Shown here piece after piece: positions 9,268-19,250 of a stretch of DNA of 64,000 nucleotides. Made by a program: the position numbers and the translations under genes. The notes under the pieces are model-generated. The model was not told the DNA's origin. It searched no databases and was given only the letters and a program-made list of their open reading frames with translations. Location: contig CAWAMR010000002.1 in NCBI GenBank assembly GCA_963783095.1, forward strand, positions 620,001 to 684,000, read 5' to 3'. The stretch's first letter is position 1. Every line of letters starts with the position of its first letter. This DNA is from CAWAMR01 sp963783095. Its GTDB lineage: Bacteria; Planctomycetota; Planctomycetia; Gemmatales; Gemmataceae.

Positions 9268-10329
9268 TCACATTCCCGTTTCTCGCAATCGGTTTCGCAG
9301 ATAGCGGGCGCGAGCTGCATTGCGAGCTTCGCCGTCCAGGGATTCACCGATCAATTTCTGCAAATGCGCCGGTTGAGAATGCAGGAACAATTCATTCACC
9401 AACTGCGCCGACACATCATCCAGCAGCTTCAAATGAATGCCCACTCGAACCGAAGACAACAGTTCCATCGTTTCTTCGGAGGTCATCATCGTGGCCGATT
9501 GCAGGGTTCCCAGGGCGCGCGCCACCTGATCCTGCAACTTCTGGCGATTCTCACGCACCAGCGCTGAGCGTGCCATCCGTTCGTATTTGAGAATCTCGAT
9601 AATCACTTCCCGAATATCGGCCAAAGCCGAGGCCTCACTTTTGCCGAGTGTGACCTGATTGGAAATTTGAAAGAAATCCCCAAAAGCCCGGCTCCCCTCA
9701 CCGTGCAAGCCGCGGACGACCAGATTGATTTTTTGCAGGGCCTTAAAGGCCTTCTCAATTTGCTTGGTGATACTCAATGCGGGTAAGTGCAGCATCACAC
9801 TGGCGCACATTCCCGTCCCGACATTGGTCGGGCAGGCCGTCAGGTATCCGAACTGTTCGTGGAAAGCATAGTGTACTTTTTGTTCGATGAGGTCATCGAT
9901 TTTATCGATATCATCCCAGGCCGCATCGAGTGCGAAGCCGCTGCGCATGACTTGCAAACGCAGTTGGTCTTCCTCGTTAATCATCAAACTGACCGATTCC
10001 TGTTCATCGAAGGCCACGCCGCGCGCACCTTCCATGATGCTGGCCAACTCCCGGCTAATGAGTTGACGTTCGACCAGGAATTTGCGATCGAGGTCGCCCA
10101 GATCCGAGACGCGAATGTATTCGAGGCGATAGGGGGCCGGCAGCTGGGTGACGGCATCGCGCAGTTTGGTCTCTATCTCCGTTTTCTGGTGGAGATTGGC
10201 GCGATTCGTGAAAGGATACTCGGCGATGTTGCGCGCCAGGCGAATCCGGGTGGAAACCACCACGTCGGATTCGGGGCCGGTGCCGCGGAGCCATTCCCCT
10301 AACTTCGGCAACAAACTATCGAGGTTCAT
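9268..10329 (-). CDS. mcsB: Protein-arginine kinase McsB
   Basis: Phosphagen-kinase-fold enzyme that phosphorylates arginine residues on proteins, marking them for ClpCP-type proteolysis and controlling stress regulators. Recognisable motifs: STRIRLARN near the start, INEEDQLRLQVM, LTACPTNVGTGMCASVML (with the catalytic-site Cys), RGLHGEGSRAFG, and a C-terminal RARYLRNRL resembling the RDXXRA allosteric region. Length of about 353 residues is normal. The start at the second of two adjacent ATGs (10332/10329) has GGAG close upstream and overlaps the end of the preceding mcsA-like gene, so translation is probably coupled. An upstream ATG at 10389 lies inside that gene and is rejected. Confidence 0.92.
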   Translation of the reverse strand: MNLDSLLPKLGEWLRGTGPESDVVVSTRIRLARNIAEYPFTNRANLHQKTEIETKLRDAVTQLPAPYRLEYIRVSDLGDLDRKFLVERQLISRELASIMEGARGVAFDEQESVSLMINEEDQLRLQVMRSGFALDAAWDDIDKIDDLIEQKVHYAFHEQFGYLTACPTNVGTGMCASVMLHLPALSITKQIEKAFKALQKINLVVRGLHGEGSRAFGDFFQISNQVTLGKSEASALADIREVIIEILKYERMARSALVRENRQKLQDQVARALGTLQSATMMTSEETMELLSSVRVGIHLKLLDDVSAQLVNELFLHSQPAHLQKLIGESLDGEARNAARARYLRNRLRETGM

Positions 10330-10828
10330 CATTGGCTCCCATGCTCCGTATCCGATCGCGCAATCGACCGGCTTCCTCATACGCTTCAACCGCGATGGCG
10401 TCGCGCAACTGACGTTCCAAATCCTCCTGCTCCACTGGCGATCGGGCGGCTCGAACGCGCTGGGGCACTTTCCCTCGATGCTCTAAACTGCGATGGATGC
10501 GTTCCAAAAGCGGCGTGAGCGAGGCTCGGAAAAACTCATAATCGTCGGGACAACCGAGCCGGCCCTGAGCGCGAAATTGAGCATATTTTATTCCGCAAGT
10601 CGGGCACACGTCCTGATTGGCGTCGACGCTTTTGCCAAGCCCCAGAGAAGGTTGACTCATCAGGAATTTCAAAAGCGCGTTGATGTTCAGATCCTGTTGG
10701 GGTTCGGGAATCAGATGATGTTCGCGAGCGCAAGCTTCACAGAGGTGCAGTTCCTGCTTCTGCTTCTGAATGATTTCGGTCAGGTGGACCGTGGCGATAT
10801 TGGCACAATAATGACATTTCATCGGCAT
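10316..10828 (-). CDS. mcsA: McsA-like zinc-finger activator, copy proximal to mcsB
   Basis: McsA is the zinc-binding partner and activator of McsB. Cys pairs are visible at CHYC, CEAC and CPTC plus a conserved GRLGCPDDYEFF, and a UvrB/UvrC-type motif closes the protein (EDLERQLRDAIAVEAYEEAG). Length of 170 residues is usual. It overlaps the mcsB start, indicating an operon. An alternative start two codons in (10822) is possible. A second homologue lies immediately upstream. Confidence 0.87.
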   Translation of the reverse strand: MPMKCHYCANIATVHLTEIIQKQKQELHLCEACAREHHLIPEPQQDLNINALLKFLMSQPSLGLGKSVDANQDVCPTCGIKYAQFRAQGRLGCPDDYEFFRASLTPLLERIHRSLEHRGKVPQRVRAARSPVEQEDLERQLRDAIAVEAYEEAGRLRDRIRSMGANDEPR

Positions 10829-10852
10829 CGCTCAGTTTCAATCACTTTGATT

Positions 10853-10893
10853 CATGACAAGTCACCTTGTCACCTTGTCAGTTTGTCAGCCTT
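10853..10893. repeat. Short direct repeat (CACCTTGT)
   Basis: Units of the 8-bp word GTCACCTT (two exact, then GTCAGTTT) occupy the short gap between the two mcsA-like genes, preceded by an inverted TGACAAG. Confidence 0.5.
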
Positions 10894-11365
10894 CTTCTAG
10901 TCGGCGGATGCGGTCGCGGAGGCCCGCTGCCTCTTCGTAAGCTTCTTCCACCACGGCTCTGTGAAGCTGCTTGCGTAATTTCGTCAATTCCTGTTGCCGG
11001 AGTTGATTCGACGGCAACCGGCGCGGCGTTTTGCCCAGATGTTTGGTGCTGCCGTGAATACTCTCCAATAACGGGGTCAGTTCCGCCTGAAACGCCTGGT
11101 AGTCGTGCGGACAACCGAGCCGGCCGGTATTGCGGAATTCAACGAATTTCAGGCCGCATACATCGCACGATCGCCCGGCCATGCCCTCGGTCTCATCTTC
11201 CGCGGCCACAACCTCGGTTACCTTCGAGGGCTTTTTGGGAGATTGAGGCTCATAAAGGTACTTCTGGGCACATTCTTCGCACAAGTGCAATTCCTCAAAC
11301 TGGGCATCACTGAGTACTTCGGTGATGTGCAGCGTGGCATTTTTCGGACAATTCTGACACTTCAT
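10886..11365 (-). CDS. Second McsA-like zinc-finger protein
   Basis: Paralogue of the adjacent mcsA-like gene: paired cysteines CQNC, CEEC and CDVC, then TGRLGCPHDYQAFQAELTPL and a C-terminal UvrB/C motif (RKQLHRAVVEEAYEEAAGLR). The start at 11365 (MKCQNC) aligns with the start of its neighbour; the longer reading to 11407 adds a non-conserved leader. The two share the whole domain order but differ clearly in the middle, so this is an old duplication or a two-subunit activator. The order mcsA-mcsA-mcsB, all leftward, suggests one operon. Confidence 0.85.
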   Translation of the reverse strand: MKCQNCPKNATLHITEVLSDAQFEELHLCEECAQKYLYEPQSPKKPSKVTEVVAAEDETEGMAGRSCDVCGLKFVEFRNTGRLGCPHDYQAFQAELTPLLESIHGSTKHLGKTPRRLPSNQLRQQELTKLRKQLHRAVVEEAYEEAAGLRDRIRRLEEG

Positions 11366-11670
11366 CGCAGTGCAATCCCGATGGAGGTGCGAAACAGCTC
11401 TTTCCAACCCGTTTCATTCTAGCATGGTTGCTGCAACGCTGAAAGAGGGAGCAAGCGCCGACTTGAAACTCTTCGGCGAACTTTTTGCCAGGATAAATGA
11501 TTGGTTGTCATTTGTTCTCGATCGAATTATTTGAGGGGTATCAGTGAAGAAATGTCGACTTTCATCGGAGATTCGGTTAAAGTATCGAATGTGGCGACGG
11601 CCATGCAACATCTCCGTAGGAATGGATAGATTATACTCGATTATTGCCGAAAACGGAACCTGAAGAAATC
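11366..11670. other. Intergenic region upstream of the mcs operon
   Basis: About 300 bp that probably holds the mcs promoter and the mutS 3' end. I see no convincing gene, terminator or repeat. Confidence 0.5.
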
Positions 11671-14190
11671 TCAGGTCGCCTCCTCCGCAGCTCCGCCAAA
11701 CAATGTCGGCTCATTCTCCGCTTTGGCCTTCCTTTTCCTGGGCGGTTTCTCGGGGGGATTGACGTGTTTTCGCTGCGATTCCGGTAACTGATGGCGCGTT
11801 TCCAGTTCCAACAGTATACCTTGCGCTCGCTTTAACACCATTTCCGGAATTCCCGCCAGCTTGGCCACATTGATACCGTAACTTCGCTGCGCGTTGCCCG
11901 GCGCGATCTTGTGAAGGAACAGCACGTCGTTATCCAGTTCCTTCACTTCCACGTTGTAGTTCCGTAGCCCCGGCAGAGACTCCGCCAGTTGGGCCAGTTC
12001 GTGGTAGTGCGTGGCGAATAGCGTGCGCGCCCCGATAACGTCGTGCAAATACTCGGTGATCGACCAGGCCAGGGAAACGCCGTCGTAGGTGCTGGTCCCA
12101 CGTCCAATCTCGTCGAGAATTACCAGGCTCCGCGCCGAGGCGTTGTTCAGGATATTGGCAGTCTCGGTCATCTCGACCATGAACGTGCTGTGTCCCCGGC
12201 TCAATTCGTCGCTGGCACCCACGCGGGTGAAAATGCGATCGGTCGTGCCGATCTTTGCGGCTTTGGCCGGGACGAAACTGCCCAGATGCGCCATCAGCGT
12301 CAACAAAGCCACCTGGCGAATAAAACTGCTCTTCCCGGCCATATTCGGACCGGTGATCAGCCAGAAATGTCCGAAGGAACCGCCCATTTGCGTACCGTTG
12401 GGCACGAATGTTCCCGACGGGAGAATCTGTTCCAGAACGGGATGCCGGCCCTCATCAATGTCGATGATCGGCTCATCGACCAGCACCGGGCGGACGTAAT
12501 TGCGCGAGGCTGCCAGTTCCGCCAGCGCTGAGAGAAAATCGAGCATCGACAGCACATCGGCCGTTGCCAATAGGCGATGGGTCTGCTGGGCGACTTGTTC
12601 GCGAAGTTGAGTAAAAAGCTCCACCTCCAGCGTCAGGCTGCGATCCTGCGCGGTGACGACTTTTTCTTCGTACTCCTTGAGTTCCGCCGTTGTGTAGCGC
12701 TCGGCGTTTTTCAGCGTCTGAATGCGGACGTAATTGGTGGGAACCTTCGAACCATGGACGTTGGTAATCTCGATATAGTAGCCGTGAATCTGGTTGTAGC
12801 CGGTTTTTAGACTGGGAATGCCGAGCCGGGTCGTCTCGGCGGCCTGATAGCGCGCGATCCAGTTCTTGCCTTCGCCGGCAAGTTTGCGAAGTTCGTCGAG
12901 TTCCACGTTATAGCCCTCGCGGATGACCCCGCCGGCTTTGGCATCGAAGGGGGGATCATCCACAAGGGCACTATCGAGCGACTCGCGCAAGTCGGGGCAG
13001 AGTTCGAGCCTGGTTTCCAGGTCGGTCAACAGTGCAGCTTTTCGTCCGGTAATGCGCGCCTTGTATTTGGGCAGGAGCCGAAGCGTTCGACCCACTGCTG
13101 CGAGATCCTTCGGCGTGGCCCGCGCTGTGCTGATGCGCGCGGTGAGACGTTGCAAGTCAGCGGTCGACCGCAAAAGTTCTCGCAAATCTTGGCGCAGTCC
13201 ATGTTCCTTGAGCAGTTCCTCGACCGCGTCGAGCCGGGCGGTGATACTCAACCGATCGGCGAGCGGAGCCAGAAGGGAGTCATGGAGCAACCGAGTCCCC
13301 ATTGGGGTTACGGTGCGGTCCATGACGCTCAACAGGGAGCCTTCCCGGTTATTTTCTCGCAAAGTTCGGGTCAATTCCAGGCTCCGGCGCGTCACCTCAT
13401 CCAGGGCGAGAAACCGATCGACGCGATGCGGTTTGAGCCTGCGGATATGCGCCAGGCTCGCCTTGAGCGTCTCGTGAAGATACTGAATCAACGCGCCCGC
13501 AGCGACGAGGCAGGGTTGATCGTCTTCAAAGCCGAAACCGGTCAAGGTAATGACGTTGAACTGCTTGAACAGCGCCGACCGGGCATTCACAGGGTCGAAG
13601 GTCCAGTCGGGCCGATCGCTCATGGTGCCGGGCAGAATCGAGCGCAAACCCTCGTCGAGATGCTGCATCTGTTTCTCGCCAATCAGGCATTCGGCCGCGC
13701 TAATACGTGCGAGTTCATCGGCAATTTGCTCCGGGGAGAAGTCACCGGCAAAGAAATCGCCCGTCGATAGTTCCACCCACGCCAAACCCACTCGACCTTT
13801 GACGGGGAACAGCGCCAGCAGATGATTCGGTCGGCCCGGATCGAGGAGTTCATCTTCGGTAATGGTTCCGGGAGTGACGATCCGGGTGACTTCGCGTTTG
13901 ACCAAACCCTGGGCCAGCGCAGCATCTTCGACCTGATCGCATACTGCCACCCGATGGCCCATTTGCAACAACTTTCGCAGATAGGATTCGAGTTGATGAT
14001 GCGGAAAGCCAGCCATCGGCGTGTTGTTGGTGCTCTTATCCCGGCTCGTCAAAGTCAAGCCGAGAAGGCGATGGAGCAGTTCGGCATCGGCATCGAAAGT
14101 CTCGTAAAAGTCCCCCATCCGGAACAGCAAGATCATCCCGGGATGCTTCTGCTTGGCATCTTGATACTGCTGCATCATCGGGGTCGGCAT
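11671..14190 (-). CDS. mutS: DNA mismatch repair protein MutS
   Basis: Recognises mismatches and small loops and starts repair with MutL. The mismatch-binding domain carries GDFYETF (the Phe-x-Glu wedge) at residues 27-33. Connector, lever (FLALDEVTRRSLEL) and clamp regions follow. The ATPase has Walker A GPNMAGKSSF, Walker B DEIGRGTSTYDG and the signature FATHYHEL. 839 residues is full MutS1 length and the frame is unbroken, unlike many neighbours. The C-terminus ends in a Lys/Arg-rich segment before a short acidic tail. Transcribed alone; the next gene leftward is the mcs operon about 300 bp away. Confidence 0.96.
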   Translation of the reverse strand: MPTPMMQQYQDAKQKHPGMILLFRMGDFYETFDADAELLHRLLGLTLTSRDKSTNNTPMAGFPHHQLESYLRKLLQMGHRVAVCDQVEDAALAQGLVKREVTRIVTPGTITEDELLDPGRPNHLLALFPVKGRVGLAWVELSTGDFFAGDFSPEQIADELARISAAECLIGEKQMQHLDEGLRSILPGTMSDRPDWTFDPVNARSALFKQFNVITLTGFGFEDDQPCLVAAGALIQYLHETLKASLAHIRRLKPHRVDRFLALDEVTRRSLELTRTLRENNREGSLLSVMDRTVTPMGTRLLHDSLLAPLADRLSITARLDAVEELLKEHGLRQDLRELLRSTADLQRLTARISTARATPKDLAAVGRTLRLLPKYKARITGRKAALLTDLETRLELCPDLRESLDSALVDDPPFDAKAGGVIREGYNVELDELRKLAGEGKNWIARYQAAETTRLGIPSLKTGYNQIHGYYIEITNVHGSKVPTNYVRIQTLKNAERYTTAELKEYEEKVVTAQDRSLTLEVELFTQLREQVAQQTHRLLATADVLSMLDFLSALAELAASRNYVRPVLVDEPIIDIDEGRHPVLEQILPSGTFVPNGTQMGGSFGHFWLITGPNMAGKSSFIRQVALLTLMAHLGSFVPAKAAKIGTTDRIFTRVGASDELSRGHSTFMVEMTETANILNNASARSLVILDEIGRGTSTYDGVSLAWSITEYLHDVIGARTLFATHYHELAQLAESLPGLRNYNVEVKELDNDVLFLHKIAPGNAQRSYGINVAKLAGIPEMVLKRAQGILLELETRHQLPESQRKHVNPPEKPPRKRKAKAENEPTLFGGAAEEAT

Positions 14191-14207
14191 GAGTTTCCTT
14201 CGGAAAC

Positions 14208-14238
14208 AGTGTTCAATGTTCAGTGTTCAGTGTTCAGT
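14208..14238. repeat. Short tandem repeat (GTGTTCA)
   Basis: Four units of the 7-bp word GTGTTCA upstream of mutS. The same word recurs as inverted pairs at 15751-15807 and 38461-38554. Confidence 0.7.
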
Positions 14239-14358
14239 TTAAGACTTTGGGTTTTTCTGAACATTCTACTGCGTCCGATCGAGTACCATAGCCTTCCTTC
14301 AGACCGTGCGCTAATATCATGCTAGTCGGGAACTCCTCATCATTCGGAGCAGAACGGG

Positions 14359-15752
14359 ATGTCGCACGGAAGCCGAGATACGTTGCTGGTCATCCTCATT
14401 GCGGGGAGTCTCTTTTTTATCGGGTTGGGTGCCCCCTTGTTGGAGCCTCAGGAGAGCCGATACGCCGAGATTCCGCGCAGATGCTCGAATCCGGCGACTG
14501 GATCGTTCCTCATCTGAATGGCCGGCCTTACCTCGATAAACCACCCCTTTTGTATTGGCTCACTGCACTGAGTTACTCGCAATTTGGCATGGGCGATGTC
14601 TCTGCCCGGCTCGTACCCAGCCTGGCCGCGTTCGCCACCGTTGTCATTGTCTTTTTCTGGGGCAGGTGCATTGCCGGCTCCGAACTCGGCTTTACCGCCG
14701 CGGCGATTCTGGCTCTCATGCCGCAATTCGTTTATCGCGGGCGCTGGTTATCCTTCGATACACTTTTGTGTTTGTGGGTCACGCTGTCGCTTGCAACAGC
14801 ACACATTGCCTCCGTTTCGCAGCGGTTCTGGCCGTGGTGGATGATCTCGGCATTGTCAGCGGGCTTGGGTTTGTTGACCAAGGGGCCGGTGGTATTGGTT
14901 CTGGTCGGTGTTCCGCTCTTCGCTTCGCGCTGGATTTTGACTACCGGCGGCAAATTCACGATTCTTCGATGGATTGTATGGATCGTCGTTGCCGGAATGG
15001 TTGCGGCCGGCTGGTTCATTGCCATGTCCAATCGGCATCCCGAATTCATCGAATATTTTTTCTGGAAACATCACGTTGAACGATATGTAACGCCGTTCGA
15101 TCATCAGAAACATTTTTGGTTTTACCTACCCGAATTACTCTTCGGATTAATACCTTGGATCGGTTTGGTTCCGGGAATGGTGAAATGGTGTTGGAAATGT
15201 CAACCGGGCAACAGCATTGCTCGGTTCACTGCGCTGACCGCGTTATGGTGCGTTGTGTTCTTCTCAATATCGGGATCGAAGCGAGCAACGTACATTTTGC
15301 CCTGTTTTCCAGCACTGGCGCTGAGTCTTGCACTTTATCTGACGACGCAGCTGTCGCGAAAAGCGTTTTTGATGTGGTGCAGGTGCGGAATGCTAACCTG
15401 GCTGGTATTACTCGGACTGATAATCTTTTGGTGGCCGATCTATACACACAAATTTTCCATGCGCGATGTCCTCGAACCGCAACGGGAACATCTATTGAAG
15501 GAGGACGTTGTCATTTGTTATCCGCGCATGTGGGATGGTGTGCCCTTTTATCTGCGACGCAGTGATGTGCAAGTATATGGCGGCAACGAAATGCAAAGCA
15601 TGATCGCCGAGATTCAACAAGCATCCCGAGCGCTATTGATCGTCAAAACAGCGCAAGCCCATGACGTTATCAATACCCTGCCGATGGAAATTCAACATCA
15701 GGAAGTTACTCGCAATTCGGAGGTTGTGATATTACGTGTCGGCGCGGAATAG
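14359..15752 (+). CDS. GT39/ArnT-like membrane glycosyltransferase (frameshifted near start)
   Basis: Integral membrane glycosyltransferase of the dolichyl-/undecaprenyl-phosphate sugar-using type. The true N-terminus is the frame from ATG 14359: helix 1 (TLLVILIAGSLFFIGLGAP) then EPQESRYAEIPR, matching the conserved first periplasmic loop with its acidic catalytic residues. The open frame then shifts: QMLESGDWIVPHLNGRPYLD follows after one missing base near 14474-14480 (a C before AGATG). Further helices and the family motif GLGLLTKGPVV follow, and the C-terminus is soluble. Probably transfers a sugar to a cell-envelope glycolipid. It converges with the gene at 15806. Confidence 0.8.
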
Positions 15753-15807
15753 TGTTCAGAAAATGCAAAGACAACGACTTCAAGGCATACGGAATCTACT
15801 GAACACT
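15751..15807. repeat. Inverted pair AGTGTTCAG...CTGAACACT between convergent genes
   Basis: Nine-base arms AGTGTTCAG (15751-15759) and CTGAACACT (15799-15807) frame the gap between two convergent stop codons. This is the same word as at 14208 and 38461. It could work as a terminator stem but has no T-run. Confidence 0.6.
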
Positions 15808-16306
15808 ATGTCATATCCTTCCGCACCTGATGCAATCCCATCGCGCACAGTTCAAATTCTTCGCTGAGCCGGCGCAATACGCCCGATTCGTGTTTGTAAG
15901 GCTCCTCTTCAAACGTACTGGCGATGTAATAAGCGCGCTTGCCGTGAGTGCAATAACTGACAAAGGCATCTCGGGTCCAGGAAGTTCGCATCCGCTGGAC
16001 GGCATCCGGGTATAGCCCCGTCCAAAAGAGTGTGAAATCGCCAATGTGACGATGATATTCTCGGCGTGTTCGGCCCTCGGCCGGAAGCGCTTCGGCTTCC
16101 ATTACCATGTCCGCAACCTCCGAAAGCGGTCGGCCCTCGAAATCGCGGAGTCGATACATGCTGTCCATATGCAAAAATCGCGTCAACAAATCGGAGACGT
16201 AATCGACCAAAGGCGGGTCGGCAACTCCGAGCGTCGAGACGAACGCATGTTCGGTCAAACCGGCAAATAAACGACGAATGGCATGATTTTCGGGAGGGGT
16301 CCACAT
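15806..16306 (-). CDS. Conserved hypothetical protein, 166 residues
   Basis: Soluble, acidic and aromatic-rich protein without a signal peptide or membrane segment. Recognisable blocks are VDYVSDLLTRFLHMDSMY, HIGDFTLFWTGLYPD and KRAYYIASTF. I recall similar proteins from planctomycetes but no assigned function. It is divergent from the large membrane protein at 16605 and converges with the glycosyltransferase. The clean frame and codon pattern support a real gene. Confidence 0.65.
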   Translation of the reverse strand: MWTPPENHAIRRLFAGLTEHAFVSTLGVADPPLVDYVSDLLTRFLHMDSMYRLRDFEGRPLSEVADMVMEAEALPAEGRTRREYHRHIGDFTLFWTGLYPDAVQRMRTSWTRDAFVSYCTHGKRAYYIASTFEEEPYKHESGVLRRLSEEFELCAMGLHQVRKDMT

Positions 16307-16604
16307 AGAAGTGCCCTCGCTAGGAAGGTTGATGCCCCAAGGAGAGGTGATGGGGCGGGATGAATCTATTCATTCTAGCGCGGCAACTTTTACGAAGTCA
16401 AACTTGCCGCGTCAAGGGTATTTTACCACATTTTTTGAGTTCGGGCGCGAAGATCCGCGAAGATCGAAGAATCTTACACAGCACAAGGCATCTAACACGT
16501 TCGCCTCGCTTCTCAGGCTGACTCATCTTGCCCGAAATTTGCCTTTGGGTTATACCCGTGCATCCTGTCACCGGGACCAGCAATCGTTCGGCGGAGATTT
16601 TTGC

Positions 16605-18758
16605 GTGGACGATCCACTGACGTGCTCTTCTCCGATCGCTCAAAAGACAAAGTTCGATCGATCCGAACTCAACAAACTATGGGCCATTGTTGTCCCCACG
16701 ATCGCGCTTTTGTTGTGGGGTCTCTGGTCGCTGACGCAACTCTACGTTCCCAAAACTCATGTGCCCGATCCGCGCAATTTCCTCTTCGAGACCGGCCGGC
16801 ACCTGGTCCCCGAGCCGAGGGAACAGCTTCGCTATCTCGCAGCGATAACTTTGGTCCCTTTCTTGCTCGTTGTCGCTGCCTGTCGGTTCACGTCGAGATC
16901 GTCGCAGAGTGTCAACAGCGGAATTTGGCTGGTCGGCCTGCTGGCTCGGCTGGCTCTCTGCGCGAAGATCGTCGAATTGGTGTGGCATCAAGAAACCAAG
17001 ATCGCACCCTATTTTCGGCAACAGGGGCCCGGCTGGTATCTGGCGGGGGCCGGGCTATTGATCCTGGCCTGGCGCTTCGGCCGGCCACGCCCAGTTCCCG
17101 ACCGTAGCCGAATTTGCCGGAATTCGGGTCTTCTATGGCCGCCAAACCCGAATTCCGGCGAATCCGGCGACAAGAGCGGGTTTTGGCGGCGCTGTTGTTC
17201 CACTCTGTTCGCTATGACCCCGGTCGTGGTGGCCTTGCTTCTTACGGTGATCCAGCTATTGCCCAGCCTGCAGTTCGACGGCCAGCCTCAGATTTACATG
17301 TATACTTCGTATCACCTGGGCTATCAGTTCGGTGAATTTGCCGCCGTCCTGCACGGCCAGACACCGCTCGTCGATTACTATCCCCAATATCAACTGCTCC
17401 TGGGGTATATACTTGCGCCGATTTTTTACTGCATTGGCTTGAACGTCTTCACTTTTTCGCTGGTAATGGTTGGGCTGTCCCTGGGCTGTTTGTTGTTGAT
17501 GTTCGACGTTTTCCGGAGGACCACCGGCTCCTCGTGGTATGCCCTGGCCCTATATCTTCCGTTCCTCGGGTTGGCATTCATGCAGCTCGATACCGATGCC
17601 CGGCCGTGGCATCAGCACATCAACCCCTTTACCTACTTTGCGATAGGACCGATTCGCTATGTCGGCCCCTGCCTGGCGGTATGGGCGCTTGCTTTATATC
17701 TTCAGAAGCCGACATCCCGGCGCTTCTTCATGACCTCTCTCTCGGCCGGCTTTGTGGCGCTGAATAACCTCGATTTCGGTTTGGCTGCGCTGGCCGGAGT
17801 CTTTCTGGCGATTCTGTTCACCGACGGGCCTGGGATTCTGCCCCCCTGGCGAAGAATCAGGCAGTTGTTTCTTCGCTTTCTGCCGGGACTGCTCATACCC
17901 CTGGTCTTGTTCACAGCGATCGGTTTGGCACGAACCGGCGAACTTCCGCGTCTGGACAAAGCCCTGCTATTCCAGCGCGCTTTTGTGGTGAGCGGTTTCA
18001 ATATGCTGCCGATGCCGCGCTTCGGGCTGCATACCGTCATTTACCTGACGTTTATTGGAGCGATCGCAAGGGGGTTATTCGGCACATCACTCGATCGGCT
18101 GCGGCGAGGCGTATTGATCCAGAGTGGCGTCAGCGGTTTTGGAGTCCTGATGTACTACGTCGGTCGATCCCATCCGCATACGCTCGTGATGGTCTTTCCG
18201 ATGTGGGGCTTTGCGCTAATGTTGTTGACGTGGACTTGCTGGGAAGAATGGCTCTACCGCATCCGCTCCGGCGATCGGCGTGCCTGGGCCGCCCCGTTGA
18301 CGCTTTTGTTGACGATCGGCTATCTGGTCTTTGCCGCTGAGCTGGGCCACACTCCGAACATTCGCGCGCAGCTGACTCGGCTAGCGTTGCCGGCGGTCGT
18401 GGTCGATACAGACGTGCGCAAACCGATGTCGGAACTGATTCAGCGTTATGCTCAACCCGGTGAATCGGTCATGATCGTTCACCCCTTCTATGGTCATAGT
18501 CTGGCAGAGCAAACGGGCGTCAGGAATGTTTATCCCTTTACGGGCGGGGATTCGCTACTCTTGCATTGCCAGCTAAAAATCGTCCTTCAGTGCGCCCGGA
18601 AAAACAGGGTACAATGGCTCTTCGAGACCGATCGCGGTTTCAATCCGCTGGTTCGGGTCTTTTTTCTTTCCGCCGACGAAAGACGTTTTCTCGGTGCCAC
18701 ACTCTATGACCAGCGGGCCGGCTGCCTGGTTTGGAAACTCGAGATTCCTGCGGAATAG
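16605..18758 (+). CDS. Large polytopic membrane protein, glycosyltransferase-like topology
   Basis: The open frame extends back to 16311, but its first 98 residues look non-coding. A GTG at 16605 has GGAG 8 bases upstream and precedes the first membrane helix (LWAIVVPTIALLLWGLWSL), so it is the best start (about 717 residues). At least eleven hydrophobic helices alternate with loops such as YTSYHLGYQFGEFAAVLHG and TPLVDYYPQYQLLLGYI, a layout seen in GT-C-type enzymes and O-antigen-like transporters. I see no firm catalytic motif. The soluble C-terminal 130 residues follow the last helix. Possible envelope polysaccharide function by analogy with the GT39-like gene nearby. Confidence 0.7.
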   Translation: MDDPLTCSSPIAQKTKFDRSELNKLWAIVVPTIALLLWGLWSLTQLYVPKTHVPDPRNFLFETGRHLVPEPREQLRYLAAITLVPFLLVVAACRFTSRSSQSVNSGIWLVGLLARLALCAKIVELVWHQETKIAPYFRQQGPGWYLAGAGLLILAWRFGRPRPVPDRSRICRNSGLLWPPNPNSGESGDKSGFWRRCCSTLFAMTPVVVALLLTVIQLLPSLQFDGQPQIYMYTSYHLGYQFGEFAAVLHGQTPLVDYYPQYQLLLGYILAPIFYCIGLNVFTFSLVMVGLSLGCLLLMFDVFRRTTGSSWYALALYLPFLGLAFMQLDTDARPWHQHINPFTYFAIGPIRYVGPCLAVWALALYLQKPTSRRFFMTSLSAGFVALNNLDFGLAALAGVFLAILFTDGPGILPPWRRIRQLFLRFLPGLLIPLVLFTAIGLARTGELPRLDKALLFQRAFVVSGFNMLPMPRFGLHTVIYLTFIGAIARGLFGTSLDRLRRGVLIQSGVSGFGVLMYYVGRSHPHTLVMVFPMWGFALMLLTWTCWEEWLYRIRSGDRRAWAAPLTLLLTIGYLVFAAELGHTPNIRAQLTRLALPAVVVDTDVRKPMSELIQRYAQPGESVMIVHPFYGHSLAEQTGVRNVYPFTGGDSLLLHCQLKIVLQCARKNRVQWLFETDRGFNPLVRVFFLSADERRFLGATLYDQRAGCLVWKLEIPAE

Positions 18759-18941
18759 TGTGCAATTAACCGCAAATGAGTCCTCTAGCAGCCAAGTTCG
18801 GAACTCTATAGGAAATCGAAAAGACTCTATATCGGCTTTTCTCGAAGCCAACGCACGGAGATTCATTGATGGCTTCGCGCTCTTCCGCCCCGGAAAAGAA
18901 GGACTCGGGAACACATCATTGCAGACATGAGGAACTCAGTC

Positions 18942-19199
18942 ATGACCAACGGTAAACCGATCACCTTCGCTCGATTGGAAGCAGTGCTTGCGGAACTTGG
19001 GTTCCAAAAGATCGTAGTTCCGGGCCGATACGTCACCTACGAGCACTCGCCCTCTGGGACAATCCTGTTTGTACCTCTTCACCAATCGAAGGAGCTCGTG
19101 CCCTGGGATGTGATCGCCTCGGCTCGGCATCATTTGGAATGGCGCGGGATCATGGAACCTTCCAAGTTTGAAGAAATGCTCCAGGCAGTCGCAGCGTGA
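18942..19199 (+). CDS. HicA-like small protein lacking the catalytic histidine
   Basis: 85 residues; the start at 18942 follows GAGGA by about 8 bases. The pattern ITFARLEAVLAELGFQ, VPGRYVTYEH, GTILFVPLHQSKELV follows HicA-type mRNA-interferase folds (helix, GF, strand, strand with kE-L). The His of the usual GSHh motif is absent (GRYV). It may be an inactive or divergent HicA. A HicB-like gene lies 570 bp downstream, with a lipoprotein gene between. Confidence 0.55.
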   Translation: MTNGKPITFARLEAVLAELGFQKIVVPGRYVTYEHSPSGTILFVPLHQSKELVPWDVIASARHHLEWRGIMEPSKFEEMLQAVAA

Positions 19200-19250
19200 G
19201 ATTTGATATAATTGTCGGAACTATTTCCTCTTGGGCGAAAGGATTCCCTC

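Noticed and set aside
11414..11611. 65-codon frame upstream of mcsA
   Set aside because: No start signal or family pattern.
12043..13770. Plus-strand frames over mutS
   Set aside because: Antisense shadows of a strongly conserved gene.
16311..16604. N-terminal 98 residues of the membrane protein frame
   Set aside because: No protein-like pattern; GTG 16605 has a good ribosome binding site and precedes the first helix.
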